NCBI GenBank assembly: GCA_934500855.1
Contig: CAKSUH010000017.1
Span: 1 to 12,774, forward strand
Length of the DNA stretch: 12,774 bases
Direction of reading: 5' to 3'
Origin: an uncultured Eubacteriales bacterium
GTDB taxonomy: Bacteria > Bacillota > Clostridia > Oscillospirales > CAG-272
Shown here: positions 1 to 7,158 of the stretch, piece by piece
Numbering within the stretch: the first letter of the stretch is position 1
How the letters are laid out: each line of letters begins with the position of its first letter
Made by a program: the position numbers and the translations under genes
The notes under the pieces: generated by a model
Database searches by the model: none
Seen by the model: only the letters and a program-made list of their open reading frames with translations
Told to the model about the DNA's origin: nothing

Positions 1-33
1 AGAAGGGACCCCATCCGAAAGGGGGTCCCTTCT
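1..33 (-). terminator. Perfect 12-bp hairpin, likely transcription terminator after the PF06541 gene
   Basis: Positions 1-12 and 22-33 are exact reverse complements (AGAAGGGACCCC with GGGGTCCCTTCT) around a 9-nt loop. The hairpin lies 35 bases past the stop codon of the minus-strand gene ending at 68. A U-tract for minus-strand termination would lie left of position 1, outside the window. No T-run follows on the plus strand, so plus-strand intrinsic termination is not supported. The terminator role is inferred from position and GC-rich stem. Confidence 0.55.
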
Positions 34-67
34 CCCTCCAAGGTCTTTCCCCCCTTCCCCGATATTC

Positions 68-817
68 CTAATTTTGGGTTGGCGGTTCGCCTTTTTTGTG
101 CCGAGGCAGCTTCTTTTTCAGCTGAGCCACGGAATCGCGCAAAATCTCGGGAGCCAACAGGTTTTCCCGTAAAGTAAACACGAAATGACGGAAATTCCGC
201 CGCTCGTAAAGCCCGGCAATGTTCTTCTGGAGCGCCTGAAGCCGAACCGTCAGATGGTTTTCCGCCGCAAACTTGCGGATCTTGGAAAGAATGCGGAAGG
301 AATAGAACAGGTCGACAATCAGAATCCCGAAGAAAGCGCCGAGGAAGAACGACAGCACGGTATGGTCAAAGAACCAGTTGACAATGTGGTAGAAAACAGG
401 ATGGATTACATAGCAGTAAAACGCACCGAGTAGGGTCCAGTAAAGCGAGAATTCGGGGCAGATGATCCCCTCGATATTCCCCCACTTGCGGCTGTAATCC
501 CAAAGTTTGACGCGCATCCCGACAATGAAAATCTTTCCCGCAGCATATTCGATCAGCGTCATCCCCAAACCGATGAGGAGCACGCGCACAAACACGCGCG
601 GAACCGGCGGAATCGCCGAAAAGTCAATCGACGCAAGCCCGTAAAGTACCCATAGCCCAAAGCCGTACAGCGGCAGGAAGGGTCCCACCAGAAAGCCCGG
701 GTTGATCCATTTTTTTGCCGAAAAGAAGCGACGGTAAAACAGTTCGAGGAGCCACCCCAGCGTCCCGCCGAGATAAAACAGCAAAACCAATGTCAGAAAG
801 ATTCTGATAACACACAC
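68..817 (-). CDS. PF06541-family membrane protein (putative ABC-transporter type IV / CmpB-like)
   Basis: A 249-residue polytopic membrane protein with about five hydrophobic segments: near residues 4-24, 44-64, 74-98, 122-148 and 153-173. The N-terminal signature GWLLELFYRRFF followed by NPGFLVGPFLPLYGFG matches my knowledge of PF06541, a family annotated as putative ABC permease although its biochemical role is not established. The C-terminal 75 residues are basic, without membrane segments, and probably cytoplasmic. No ATPase gene is adjacent, so a transporter assignment is not supported by context. The start is GTG at 817; an in-frame TGA lies four codons upstream and AAAGGG sits only about two bases before the GTG, so the spacing is poor and the start uncertain. 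The gene has its own promoter at 868-896 and a hairpin after the stop. Confidence 0.8.
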   Translation of the reverse strand: MCVIRIFLTLVLLFYLGGTLGWLLELFYRRFFSAKKWINPGFLVGPFLPLYGFGLWVLYGLASIDFSAIPPVPRVFVRVLLIGLGMTLIEYAAGKIFIVGMRVKLWDYSRKWGNIEGIICPEFSLYWTLLGAFYCYVIHPVFYHIVNWFFDHTVLSFFLGAFFGILIVDLFYSFRILSKIRKFAAENHLTVRLQALQKNIAGLYERRNFRHFVFTLRENLLAPEILRDSVAQLKKKLPRHKKGEPPTQN

Positions 818-825
818 GCCCTTTC

Positions 826-849
826 TTCACCGCCATGACGGCGGCGGTA
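826..849 (-). other. Small GC hairpin in the leader of the PF06541 gene
   Basis: Between the promoter and the GTG start the minus-strand leader contains ACCGCC and GGCGGT arms around an 8-nt loop (an alternative CCGCC/GGCGG pairing has a 5-nt loop). It lies just before the AAAGGG ribosome-binding sequence. A regulatory role is possible but nothing beyond the inverted repeat supports it. Confidence 0.3.
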
Positions 850-867
850 TTCGGATCGTCCGCCCTT

Positions 868-896
868 ATTATACCCCAAAAAGCGGAATTTGTCAA
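868..896 (-). promoter_or_regulatory. Consensus sigma-A promoter for the PF06541 gene
   Basis: Read on the minus strand: TTGACA (896-891), a 17-nt spacer, then TATAAT (873-868). Both hexamers are full consensus matches with optimal spacing. The predicted transcript starts near 860, giving a leader of about 43 nt before the GTG at 817. The -35 box begins 13 bases after the histidine kinase stop codon, with no terminator visible between, so read-through from the two-component operon is also possible. Confidence 0.85.
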
Positions 897-908
897 GCCT
901 TCGCGCAG

Positions 909-1973
909 TCAGACCGCCGGCTTGTCGGATTGCCCCGTTTCCGGCAGAAAAACCGTGAACAGCGAAGTCCCCGGTTCGACCGAAACCGTGCCGCCGTGAA
1001 GCGTTACGATCGTCCTGACCAGCGCAAGTCCCAACCCGTTCCCTTCCGCTTCGTGCGAAGCGTCGCTCTGATAAAACTTGCCGAAAATGCGCTCCTCCTC
1101 GCCTGCCGGAATGCCCGGACCTTCGTCGCAGATCGTGAACACCACGCCCTCCTCGGTGCGCCGCAGACGCATCCGGATCGTCCCGCCGCGCGGACTGAAC
1201 TTGATGGCGTTGTCCAACAGGTTCGACCAGACATGGTAAAGCAGCGTCTCGTGCCCGGACCACAGCACCTCGGCGAGGTCCACATCAAACTCGATGTCCC
1301 GCACGCTCCACTTGTTCTCCGTGGCAACGATTGCCTGACGGATCTGCTCGTCCAGCCGATAGCGGTTTTTCGTCAGCGTTGCCGTGCGGTTCTCAATCTT
1401 GGAAAGGAGCAGAATGTTCCCCACCAGTCCCGAAAGCCGCCCGGTGTTGTAAAGAATCTTCTCCACATAAGCGTCGCGCTCCGCGTCGGACAGCGTGTGG
1501 TCCTGAAGCAGCTGCGTGTAGCCCTCGATTGCCGCAATGGGCGTTTTGAATTCATGCGACACGCCCGAAATGAAGTCGGTCTGAAGCGTTTCGATTGCCG
1601 ACAGCTCGCGCACCATGGCGTTGAAATCGGCGTAGATGCTGCGGATATCCCTGAGCTTGCTGTCGGTCTCCACCTTGACCCGAAAGTTTCCGCCCGCCAC
1701 CTCCCGCATTGCCGCCTTGAGGTGCGCGACGGGGTCGAAAAATTTTTTCGTAATCCAGACGCTGATTCCGCCGCCGATGACGATGCTGATCGCGATTGCC
1801 CAAACGAAAATCGGAACATTGACCGTGACCCCCAACAGCTTTTCGACCGTCAGGCTCAGAAGATACGCCAGCAACGCCACCGCCACAAACTCGATCAGGC
1901 AGACCAGAAAGAACTGCAGCTGCAGGTCCAGACGCGGCGTGATTTTTTTGCCCTGCCGTTCGTCGCGCCTCAT
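909..1973 (-). CDS. HAMP-type sensor histidine kinase
   Basis: Membrane histidine kinase of 354 residues, partner of the response regulator just upstream. Order: basic cytoplasmic tail (1-20), TM1 about 21-43, a loop of only about 10 residues, TM2 about 53-73, HAMP linker about 74-125, then HisKA with the phospho-acceptor His140 in SGVSHEFKTP. The ATPase has the N box (Asn251 and Asn255 in NLLDNAIKF), G1 box DEGPGIP (283-289), F box IFGKFYQ (296-302) and G2 box GNGLGL (311-316). All catalytic motifs are intact. The tiny external loop means no extracellular sensor domain, as in kinases that sense within or at the membrane. The ATG at 1973 overlaps the regulator's TGA (ATGA), and AGG lies just upstream, indicating translational coupling. 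The signal is unknown. Confidence 0.95.
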   Translation of the reverse strand: MRRDERQGKKITPRLDLQLQFFLVCLIEFVAVALLAYLLSLTVEKLLGVTVNVPIFVWAIAISIVIGGGISVWITKKFFDPVAHLKAAMREVAGGNFRVKVETDSKLRDIRSIYADFNAMVRELSAIETLQTDFISGVSHEFKTPIAAIEGYTQLLQDHTLSDAERDAYVEKILYNTGRLSGLVGNILLLSKIENRTATLTKNRYRLDEQIRQAIVATENKWSVRDIEFDVDLAEVLWSGHETLLYHVWSNLLDNAIKFSPRGGTIRMRLRRTEEGVVFTICDEGPGIPAGEEERIFGKFYQSDASHEAEGNGLGLALVRTIVTLHGGTVSVEPGTSLFTVFLPETGQSDKPAV

Positions 1974-2641
1974 GTCCTGATCACCTTGTAACCGACCCCG
2001 CGGATCGTCTCGATGCGGAAGTCGGGATTGTCGCGGAAGCGCTCGCGCAGACGCCCGATATGAACATCAACCGTATGCGTGTCGGTCTCGGAATCAAAGC
2101 CCCAGATGTCGTCCATAAACTGCTGGCGCGTAAAGATGCGCCCCGGGAAGGATACCATTTTGTACAGAAGCATGAACTCCTTCTGCGGCAGAACCGTGCT
2201 CTCGCCGCCGCAGGTCACGGTCAGAGAGTCGCACTCCAACACGGTCCCGCCGATGGTCTGCTTCCGCTCGCTGATCATCTGCGCCCGCCGCAGAAGCGCC
2301 GAAACGCGCAAAAGCATTTCGTTGACATTGACGGGCTTGACCATGTAGTCGTCGCTCCCCGACAGGAAACCCTGCCGCATATCGTCAAACGCGTCCTTTG
2401 CGGTAATCATCATAATCGGTGTGGTCATGCCCGCGTCGCGGATGGACCGCACCAGTTCGTAGCCGTCCATCTTCGGCATCATGATGTCCGAAATAATCAG
2501 ATCGTAAAAGCTGTTGTCCATTGCCGCCAGCGCTTCCTCCCCGTTCGATACCCCGACAACCGTGTATCCGTTTCGGGACAGCACATGCGCAAACAGCTGT
2601 CTCAGCTCGCGGTCATCCTCCGCAATCAGGATCCTGAACAT
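1970..2641 (-). CDS. OmpR/PhoB-family response regulator
   Basis: A 223-residue DNA-binding response regulator. The receiver domain (about 1-118) has the acidic pair Asp9/Asp10 in IAEDD, phospho-acceptor Asp52 in IISDIMMPKMDG, switch Thr80 in MITAK and Lys102 in DYMVKPV. The winged-helix domain (about 127-223) ends in the family-typical DVHIGRLR and IRGVGYK motifs. I chose ATG at 2641, with AAGGAGG seven bases upstream, over the GTG two codons earlier (2647), which would be only one base from that Shine-Dalgarno. The gene follows glyQS after a spacer filled by a 52-bp palindrome and overlaps the kinase gene by 4 bp. Its own promoter is not evident, so it may be transcribed from the glyQS side. 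Targets are unknown. Confidence 0.95.
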   Translation of the reverse strand: MFRILIAEDDRELRQLFAHVLSRNGYTVVGVSNGEEALAAMDNSFYDLIISDIMMPKMDGYELVRSIRDAGMTTPIMMITAKDAFDDMRQGFLSGSDDYMVKPVNVNEMLLRVSALLRRAQMISERKQTIGGTVLECDSLTVTCGGESTVLPQKEFMLLYKMVSFPGRIFTRQQFMDDIWGFDSETDTHTVDVHIGRLRERFRDNPDFRIETIRGVGYKVIRT

Positions 2642-2663
2642 CGTCACTCCTCCTTTTTATGGC

Positions 2664-2715
2664 AATACCGCGCAATTCCGACGGTGCAATTGCATCGTCG
2701 GGGTTGCGCGGCATT
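2664..2715. repeat. 52-bp near-perfect palindrome between glyQS and the response regulator
   Basis: Two 25-nt arms (2664-2688 and 2691-2715) flank a central AT. They match at 21 of 25 positions, and the centre TGCAATTGCA is an exact palindrome. It starts 3 bases after the glyQS stop and ends about 8 bases before the response regulator's Shine-Dalgarno, so it occupies nearly the whole 77-nt junction. Neither side carries a U-tract, so it does not look like an intrinsic terminator. It may be a palindromic intergenic repeat or an RNA processing/stability element between the two cistrons. Confidence 0.8.
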
Positions 2716-2718
2716 CCG

Positions 2719-4140
2719 TTAAAACGCAATCTTCCTGTCGATATAATCCTTCAGAGAGGCAATCGGAATCCGGACCTGTTCCATCGTGTCGCGGTCACGG
2801 ACCGTTACGCAGTGGTCGGCAGGGCGGGTCTCGTCGCCAACCGTGTCAAAGTCCACGGTAATGCAGAGCGGCGTGCCGATCTCGTCCTCGCGGCGGTAGC
2901 GCTTGCCGATGGAGCCGGTTTCGTCGTAGTCCACCATGAAGTACTTCGACAGCTCCTCATAAATCTCGGTCGCCTTGTCGCCGAGCTTCTTCGAGAGCGG
3001 CAGGACCGCAGCCTTGAAGGGCGCGAGCGCGGGATGCAGGCGCAGAACCGTGCGCACATCGTTCTTTTCCGCGTCGATGACTTCTTCGTCATAAGCGTCG
3101 CAAAGCACCGACAGCACCGTCCGCTCCACGCCGAGCGACGGCTCGATGACATACGGAATATAATGCTCGTTCGTTTCCTGATCAAAGTAAGTCAGGTCCT
3201 TGCCCGAGGTATTCTGGTGCTGGGTCAGGTCATAGTCGGTTCTGTCCGCAACGCCCCACAGCTCTCCCCACCCGAACGGGAAGAGGAACTCGAAGTCGGT
3301 CGTCGCCTTGGAGTAGAAGCAAAGCTCCTCGGGATCATGGTCGCGCAGACGCAGGTTCTCGTCCTTCAGACCGATGGAAAGCAGCCAGTTGTGGCAGAAG
3401 GTGCGCCAGTAGTTGAACCACTCAAGGTCGGTTCCCGGCTTGCAGAAGAACTCCAGTTCCATCTGCTCAAACTCGCGCACGCGGAAAATGAAGTTGCCGG
3501 GCGTGATTTCGTTGCGGAAGGACTTGCCGATCTGCCCGATGCCGAACGGCAGCTTCTTTCTTGCCGCGCGCTGAACATTCGGGAAGTTGACGAAAATGCC
3601 CTGCGCCGTCTCGGGGCGGAGGTAAACCGTGTTCTTCGCGTCCTCGGTAACCCCCTGGAAGGTCTTGAACATCAGGTTGAACTGGCGGATGTCGGTAAAG
3701 TTGTGCTTGCCGCAGGTCGGGCAGGGAATGTTGTTCTCGTCAATGAACGACTTCATTTCCGCCTGCGTGAATGCGTCGATCGGCTTTTCGAGCGCGTGCC
3801 CCGTTTCGGCGCACCAGTCCTCGATCAGCTTGTCCGCGCGGAAGCGCTCGTGGCACTCGCGGCAGTCCATCAGCGGGTCCGAAAAGCCCGCAAGGTGACC
3901 CGACGCAACCCATGTCTGGGGATTCATCAGGATTGCCGCGTCCAGTCCCACATTGTACTTGTTCTCCTGGACGAACTTCTTCCACCATGCGCGCTTGACA
4001 TTGTTTTTCAGCTCCACGCCGAGCGGACCGTAGTCCCATGTGTTGGCAAGCCCGCCGTAAATCTCACTGCCCGCGAAGATGAAGCCTCTGCCTTTGCAGA
4101 GCGCTACGATTTTGTCCATGGTCTTTTCTGTGTTCTTCAT
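2719..4140 (-). CDS. glyQS: Glycyl-tRNA synthetase, homodimeric (alpha2) type
   Basis: Class II synthetase that charges tRNA-Gly with glycine in the cytoplasm. At 473 residues it has the single-chain alpha2 architecture, not the split GlyQ/GlyS form. The N-terminus has [13 protein letters not shown] (29-41), typical of the family. Two CxxC pairs (Cys93/Cys96 and Cys140/Cys143) form a likely zinc site in the insertion. RPETAQGIF lies at 175-183, motif 2 is SFRNEITP through [14 protein letters not shown] (207-232), and motif 3 is [11 protein letters not shown] (333-343). The C-terminal anticodon-binding domain spans about 370-473. All are intact. The ATG at 4140 overlaps the TGA of the upstream NYN gene (ATGA), with GGAG about 8 bases upstream, so the two are probably translationally coupled. 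I saw no T-box leader near the operon. Confidence 0.97.
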   Translation of the reverse strand: MKNTEKTMDKIVALCKGRGFIFAGSEIYGGLANTWDYGPLGVELKNNVKRAWWKKFVQENKYNVGLDAAILMNPQTWVASGHLAGFSDPLMDCRECHERFRADKLIEDWCAETGHALEKPIDAFTQAEMKSFIDENNIPCPTCGKHNFTDIRQFNLMFKTFQGVTEDAKNTVYLRPETAQGIFVNFPNVQRAARKKLPFGIGQIGKSFRNEITPGNFIFRVREFEQMELEFFCKPGTDLEWFNYWRTFCHNWLLSIGLKDENLRLRDHDPEELCFYSKATTDFEFLFPFGWGELWGVADRTDYDLTQHQNTSGKDLTYFDQETNEHYIPYVIEPSLGVERTVLSVLCDAYDEEVIDAEKNDVRTVLRLHPALAPFKAAVLPLSKKLGDKATEIYEELSKYFMVDYDETGSIGKRYRREDEIGTPLCITVDFDTVGDETRPADHCVTVRDRDTMEQVRIPIASLKDYIDRKIAF

Positions 4141-4913
4141 TTCCTTGTCTCCTGTCTGTTGATGCGGATTTTATCCACATTGTCATTCTTTTTCAGGGTG
4201 AAAACCACCTTGCCGCCCGTTGTCAGCGTTTTGAAGAACGGGATCGGTTTACTGCTCTGCTCTCCGTAGAGCTTGGGGTTGAAGTCGTTCTCCTTGCGGT
4301 AAATTTCGTTCATGAATGCCGAGAAGTGCATCCAGCCGTCCACATCCGCGCCCTCGCGCACGATTTCGGTTGCAATGCGGATCAGGCGCTCGCGTTTCTT
4401 GTCGGGTTGCGGCGCCGCCTGTTTGGGGTTTTTCTCGGGCGGGACTTTCTTCTTTTCCTTCTGCGCCTGCCCGGTTTTGAGCAGGGCGTCGATTGCAATG
4501 AAGATATCGCACGCGCGGCGGAAGGAGAGCGGCGTTTTCTGCTCGCCCGCGCCGATGACCGCGATGTTGTCGTTGCGGAAGCGCATGGCAAGGTTGGTAA
4601 AGTCGCTGTCGCTTGTGGCAAGGCAGAAGCAATCGACCTTGCCGCTGTAGAGAATATCCATGGCGTCGATGATCATTTTGGAATCGGTGGCATTCTTGCC
4701 CGTTGTGAAGGCGACCTGCTGAATCTGCTCGATGGAATATTCCAGCAGTGCGTTTTTCCATCCGTTGGCGCGCGGGTTGGTGAAGTCACCGTAAAGGCGG
4801 CGGTAGGTCACCTTGCCGTACTGGCTCAATTCGTCGAGCAGGATTGAAAAATAGTCGCTTGACACATTGTCGGAGTCGATCAGAAGCGCGATGGTGCGAT
4901 CCTTGATTTCCAT
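4137..4913 (-). CDS. NYN-domain (PIN-like) putative RNase with C-terminal LOTUS/OST-HTH-like domain
   Basis: A 258-residue protein of the LabA/DUF88 type. The NYN domain (about 5-142) has the expected acidic residues: Asp13 in LIDSDN, Asp77 and Asp83 in [13 protein letters not shown], and Asp102/Asp104 in ATSDSDF. NYN domains are PIN-like and generally thought to act as metal-dependent RNases. A Lys/Pro/Gln-rich linker (about 147-174) joins a C-terminal domain (about 175-240, with [14 protein letters not shown] and [13 protein letters not shown]) that I read as OST-HTH/LOTUS, a fold associated with RNA binding. The ATG at 4913 follows AGGAGG at 5-nt spacing, which fixes the start. Its last bases overlap the glyQS start codon. 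The target RNA is unknown; the coupling to a tRNA synthetase is suggestive only. Confidence 0.85.
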   Translation of the reverse strand: MEIKDRTIALLIDSDNVSSDYFSILLDELSQYGKVTYRRLYGDFTNPRANGWKNALLEYSIEQIQQVAFTTGKNATDSKMIIDAMDILYSGKVDCFCLATSDSDFTNLAMRFRNDNIAVIGAGEQKTPLSFRRACDIFIAIDALLKTGQAQKEKKKVPPEKNPKQAAPQPDKKRERLIRIATEIVREGADVDGWMHFSAFMNEIYRKENDFNPKLYGEQSSKPIPFFKTLTTGGKVVFTLKKNDNVDKIRINRQETRK

Positions 4914-4999
4914 GCTTTCCTCCTGTGTATCGGTTTGGTCGGTCGGTCCGGGACGGGATTTATCCCGCCTTCACGGCAGCATCCGCGCCGCAGGGTTGT

Positions 5000-5611
5000 T
5001 TATTTCTCGGGGTCGAGGTACTTCCAGTAGCCCTTGATATAATGAATCCCGGACAGAAGCGTGAAAAACGCCATCACCGCCGTGGTCGCAACCGACAGCG
5101 GCAGATATTTCCGCATCCCCGCCAGCGCCTCGATCTGCCCGTAGAGGATCCGCTCCAGCAGGCACGCGATTACGCATACAATCTGCGATACCGTTTTGAT
5201 TTTCCCCAGCATATTCGCCGCAATCACGATTCCGCTTGAACTGGATACCACCAGCCGCATGGAGGTCACCGCCAGCTCGCGGAAAAACACGATCAGCAGT
5301 CCCCAGAAAAACACCGTGCAGAAAATCCGATTCGGCTCCGCGTCCGACATCGCCTTGAACAGAATCACCAGCATCGCGCCGATTACCATGAATTTGTCCG
5401 CCAGCGGGTCGAGAAATTTTCCGAAGTCGGTCACCAGATTCTCTCTGCGCGCAATCTTTCCGTCCAGACGGTCGGTATACGCCGCAACGCAGAACAGCAC
5501 CAGTCCCACAATCTCCGCCCACAGTGCGTCGGACACCATCAGAACGATGATAAACACCGGCACAAGAAGCAGGCGCAGGACGGTCAGTCGGTTCGGTAAA
5601 TTCAGTTTCAT
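5000..5611 (-). CDS. pgsA: CDP-diacylglycerol-glycerol-3-phosphate 3-phosphatidyltransferase
   Basis: Integral membrane enzyme that makes phosphatidylglycerol-phosphate from CDP-diacylglycerol and glycerol-3-phosphate, the committed step to phosphatidylglycerol. The 203-residue protein carries the complete CDP-alcohol phosphotransferase motif: Asp47, Asp50, Gly51, Ala54, Arg55, Gly64, Asp68 and Asp72 with the canonical spacing. NLPNRLTVLRL at the N-terminus is typical of PgsA. Several hydrophobic segments follow (about 12-25, 33-45, 73-87, 100-112, 133-152, 172-190). The reading frame stays open for another 44 codons, but ATG at 5611 has AAAGGAGC upstream at good spacing and gives the normal length. 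It lies 73 nt after the MATE gene and 86 nt before the NYN gene. Other CDP-alcohol transferases are possible but less likely given length and N-terminus. Confidence 0.93.
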   Translation of the reverse strand: MKLNLPNRLTVLRLLLVPVFIIVLMVSDALWAEIVGLVLFCVAAYTDRLDGKIARRENLVTDFGKFLDPLADKFMVIGAMLVILFKAMSDAEPNRIFCTVFFWGLLIVFFRELAVTSMRLVVSSSSGIVIAANMLGKIKTVSQIVCVIACLLERILYGQIEALAGMRKYLPLSVATTAVMAFFTLLSGIHYIKGYWKYLDPEK

Positions 5612-5640
5612 GGTAAAAGCTCCTTTATATTGTTTTTTGT

Positions 5641-5663
5641 CTGTTATAACTCGGTTGTTACAG
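5641..5663. promoter_or_regulatory. Imperfect 10+3+10 inverted repeat upstream of pgsA
   Basis: In the MATE-pgsA spacer the arms CTGTTATAAC and GTTGTTACAG are reverse complements at 8 of 10 positions around TCG. It lies about 30 bases upstream of the pgsA start and overlaps AT-rich sequence resembling a weak -10 region on the minus strand (TATAAC). It could be an operator or part of a promoter, but two mismatches and no second copy make this tentative. Confidence 0.25.
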
Positions 5664-5684
5664 CCCGCAGGCGCAATCCGTCGG

Positions 5685-7082
5685 CTACGGCAACGGCTTT
5701 GCCCGCGCGGTCCGCGTTGCGTTCGTCTGCGAAAACCGCGCAATCCGCCGCTTCACCCGCATCAGGCAGAGAACATACGCGGGAATCAGGAACAGGTCCG
5801 CCATAAGCCATGCGAGGGGGTTCGCGAAGCAGACCGCGAAGAATCCGAATTTCGGCACAAAACCGAAGCCCATGACGCTTCTTGCCACCATTTCGAACAC
5901 GCCTGCGAGGATGGCAAAGAGGCTGTACCCCATGCCCTGAATGCAGAAGCGGAACACATTGACGCACAGAAGGAGCAGGTATGCCGCGCTGTTGACGCGC
6001 AGGAAGGTCTGCGCATTGGCAAGGATCTCCGCTTCCCCGGAATCGAGGAACAGGAGCGCCACATTTTTTCCGAACAAGGAGAGGAACGCGCAGGCGAGCA
6101 CCGCATAGACCGCGCCGAGCAGCAGCGCGCTCATCAGTCCCTTATGAACCCGTTCGGGTTTTCCCGCTCCGACATTCTGCCCTGCCCATGTTGCCATGGT
6201 TCCGCCCAGTGCGTCGAACGGGCAGGTAAAGAACAGGTTGACCTTTCCGCCTGCGGTCACGGACGCGACTGCGGCAGAACCGAGTTCGTTGACCGACGCC
6301 TGCAGAATCACGCTGCCGATTGCGGTAATGGAGTACTGCAGACCCATGGGAACGCCCGAGGAAAGCAGGGTTCCGATATAGCGGGAGTCGGGCTTCCATT
6401 CGCCCTCCTCCATATGCAGGATGGCGAATTTCTTTTTCATATAGATGAGACAGAGCACGCCCGAGACCGCCTGTGAAATGACGGTTGCGATGGCGGGTCC
6501 TTCCACGCCCGTCCCCATGATAACCACCGACACGATATCGAGCACGATATTCAGGAGTGCGGCGAGAATGAGGAACACAACGGGGGTTGTGCTGTCCCCC
6601 AGCGCGCGGATGATTCCCGCGACGAGGTTATAGAGGATGGTAACGGGGATGCCGAGGAAGATCCAGAAGATATAGCTGTAGGAGCCGTCGATGATATCGG
6701 CGGGGGTTCGCATCCAGACGAGGATGTTCCGGCAGAGCAGGCAGACGACCACGGTCAGGATACTGCCGATGACGGCGGCTGTCCAGACGATATTTGCCAC
6801 GAATTTGCGCATGGATTTCATATCGCCCGCGCCGAACCGTTGCGCGACCGGGATTGCGAAGCCTGTACAGATACCCGTACAGAATCCGTTGATCATGAAG
6901 TTGATCGAAGCGGTTGCTCCGACCGCCGCGAGCGCGCCCACGCCGATCCATTTGCCGACCACGATGGCGTCCACCATGCTGTAAAACTGCTGAAACAGCA
7001 ACCCGAGCAGCATGGGAACCGCAAAGCCGAGAATCAGCTTCATCGGGTTTCCCTGCGTCAGGTCCTTCACTGCACTTTTCAT
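5685..7082 (-). CDS. MATE-family multidrug/cation efflux protein
   Basis: A 465-residue membrane protein with about twelve predicted helices in two similar halves. It has the classical N-terminus LTQGNPMKLILGFAVPML and the QQFYSMVDAIVVG segment of the MATE (NorM/DinF-like) family, whose members export cationic or other small molecules using Na+ or H+ gradients. LGDSTTP in the first half and FVPKFGFFAVCFANP near the end are also typical. The tail is basic and presumably cytoplasmic. The frame stays open for 43 further codons upstream through a repeat element, but ATG at 7082 has a moderate AGGAT site about 8 bases upstream and gives the standard family N-terminus. The substrate cannot be told from sequence. 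The leader consists of the copy A intergenic element (7103-7282). Confidence 0.93.
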   Translation of the reverse strand: MKSAVKDLTQGNPMKLILGFAVPMLLGLLFQQFYSMVDAIVVGKWIGVGALAAVGATASINFMINGFCTGICTGFAIPVAQRFGAGDMKSMRKFVANIVWTAAVIGSILTVVVCLLCRNILVWMRTPADIIDGSYSYIFWIFLGIPVTILYNLVAGIIRALGDSTTPVVFLILAALLNIVLDIVSVVIMGTGVEGPAIATVISQAVSGVLCLIYMKKKFAILHMEEGEWKPDSRYIGTLLSSGVPMGLQYSITAIGSVILQASVNELGSAAVASVTAGGKVNLFFTCPFDALGGTMATWAGQNVGAGKPERVHKGLMSALLLGAVYAVLACAFLSLFGKNVALLFLDSGEAEILANAQTFLRVNSAAYLLLLCVNVFRFCIQGMGYSLFAILAGVFEMVARSVMGFGFVPKFGFFAVCFANPLAWLMADLFLIPAYVLCLMRVKRRIARFSQTNATRTARAKPLP

Positions 7083-7102
7083 TTCGTTATCCTCGCTAAG
7101 GG

Positions 7103-7158
7103 TAAGACCTTGGGACTCCGTCCCAAACCCTAAGACCTTGGGACTCTGTCCCAAACCC
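7103..7158. repeat. Tandem duplication of a 28-nt hairpin unit inside copy A
   Basis: Units 7103-7130 and 7131-7158 differ only at one loop base (C at 7119, T at 7147). Each holds a 7-bp inverted repeat, TTGGGAC/GTCCCAA, around a 3-nt loop. Copy B has a single unit with loop GCT, so the stems are invariant in all three units while the loops vary. Confidence 0.85.

Noticed and set aside
2659..4269. A 536-codon plus-strand open frame opposite glyQS
   Set aside because: GlyQS on the minus strand has every family motif. The opposite frame has no recognisable domain and exists because of GC-biased third positions.
4932..4950. Three GGTC units in the NYN leader
   Set aside because: Short and imperfect, with no associated structure; likely chance.
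4914..4999. T-box riboswitch upstream of the NYN-glyQS operon
   Set aside because: The 86-nt gap is too short, and no T-box-like conserved sequence or terminator/antiterminator pair is visible. A small CGGGAT/ATCCCG hairpin there lacks a U-tract.
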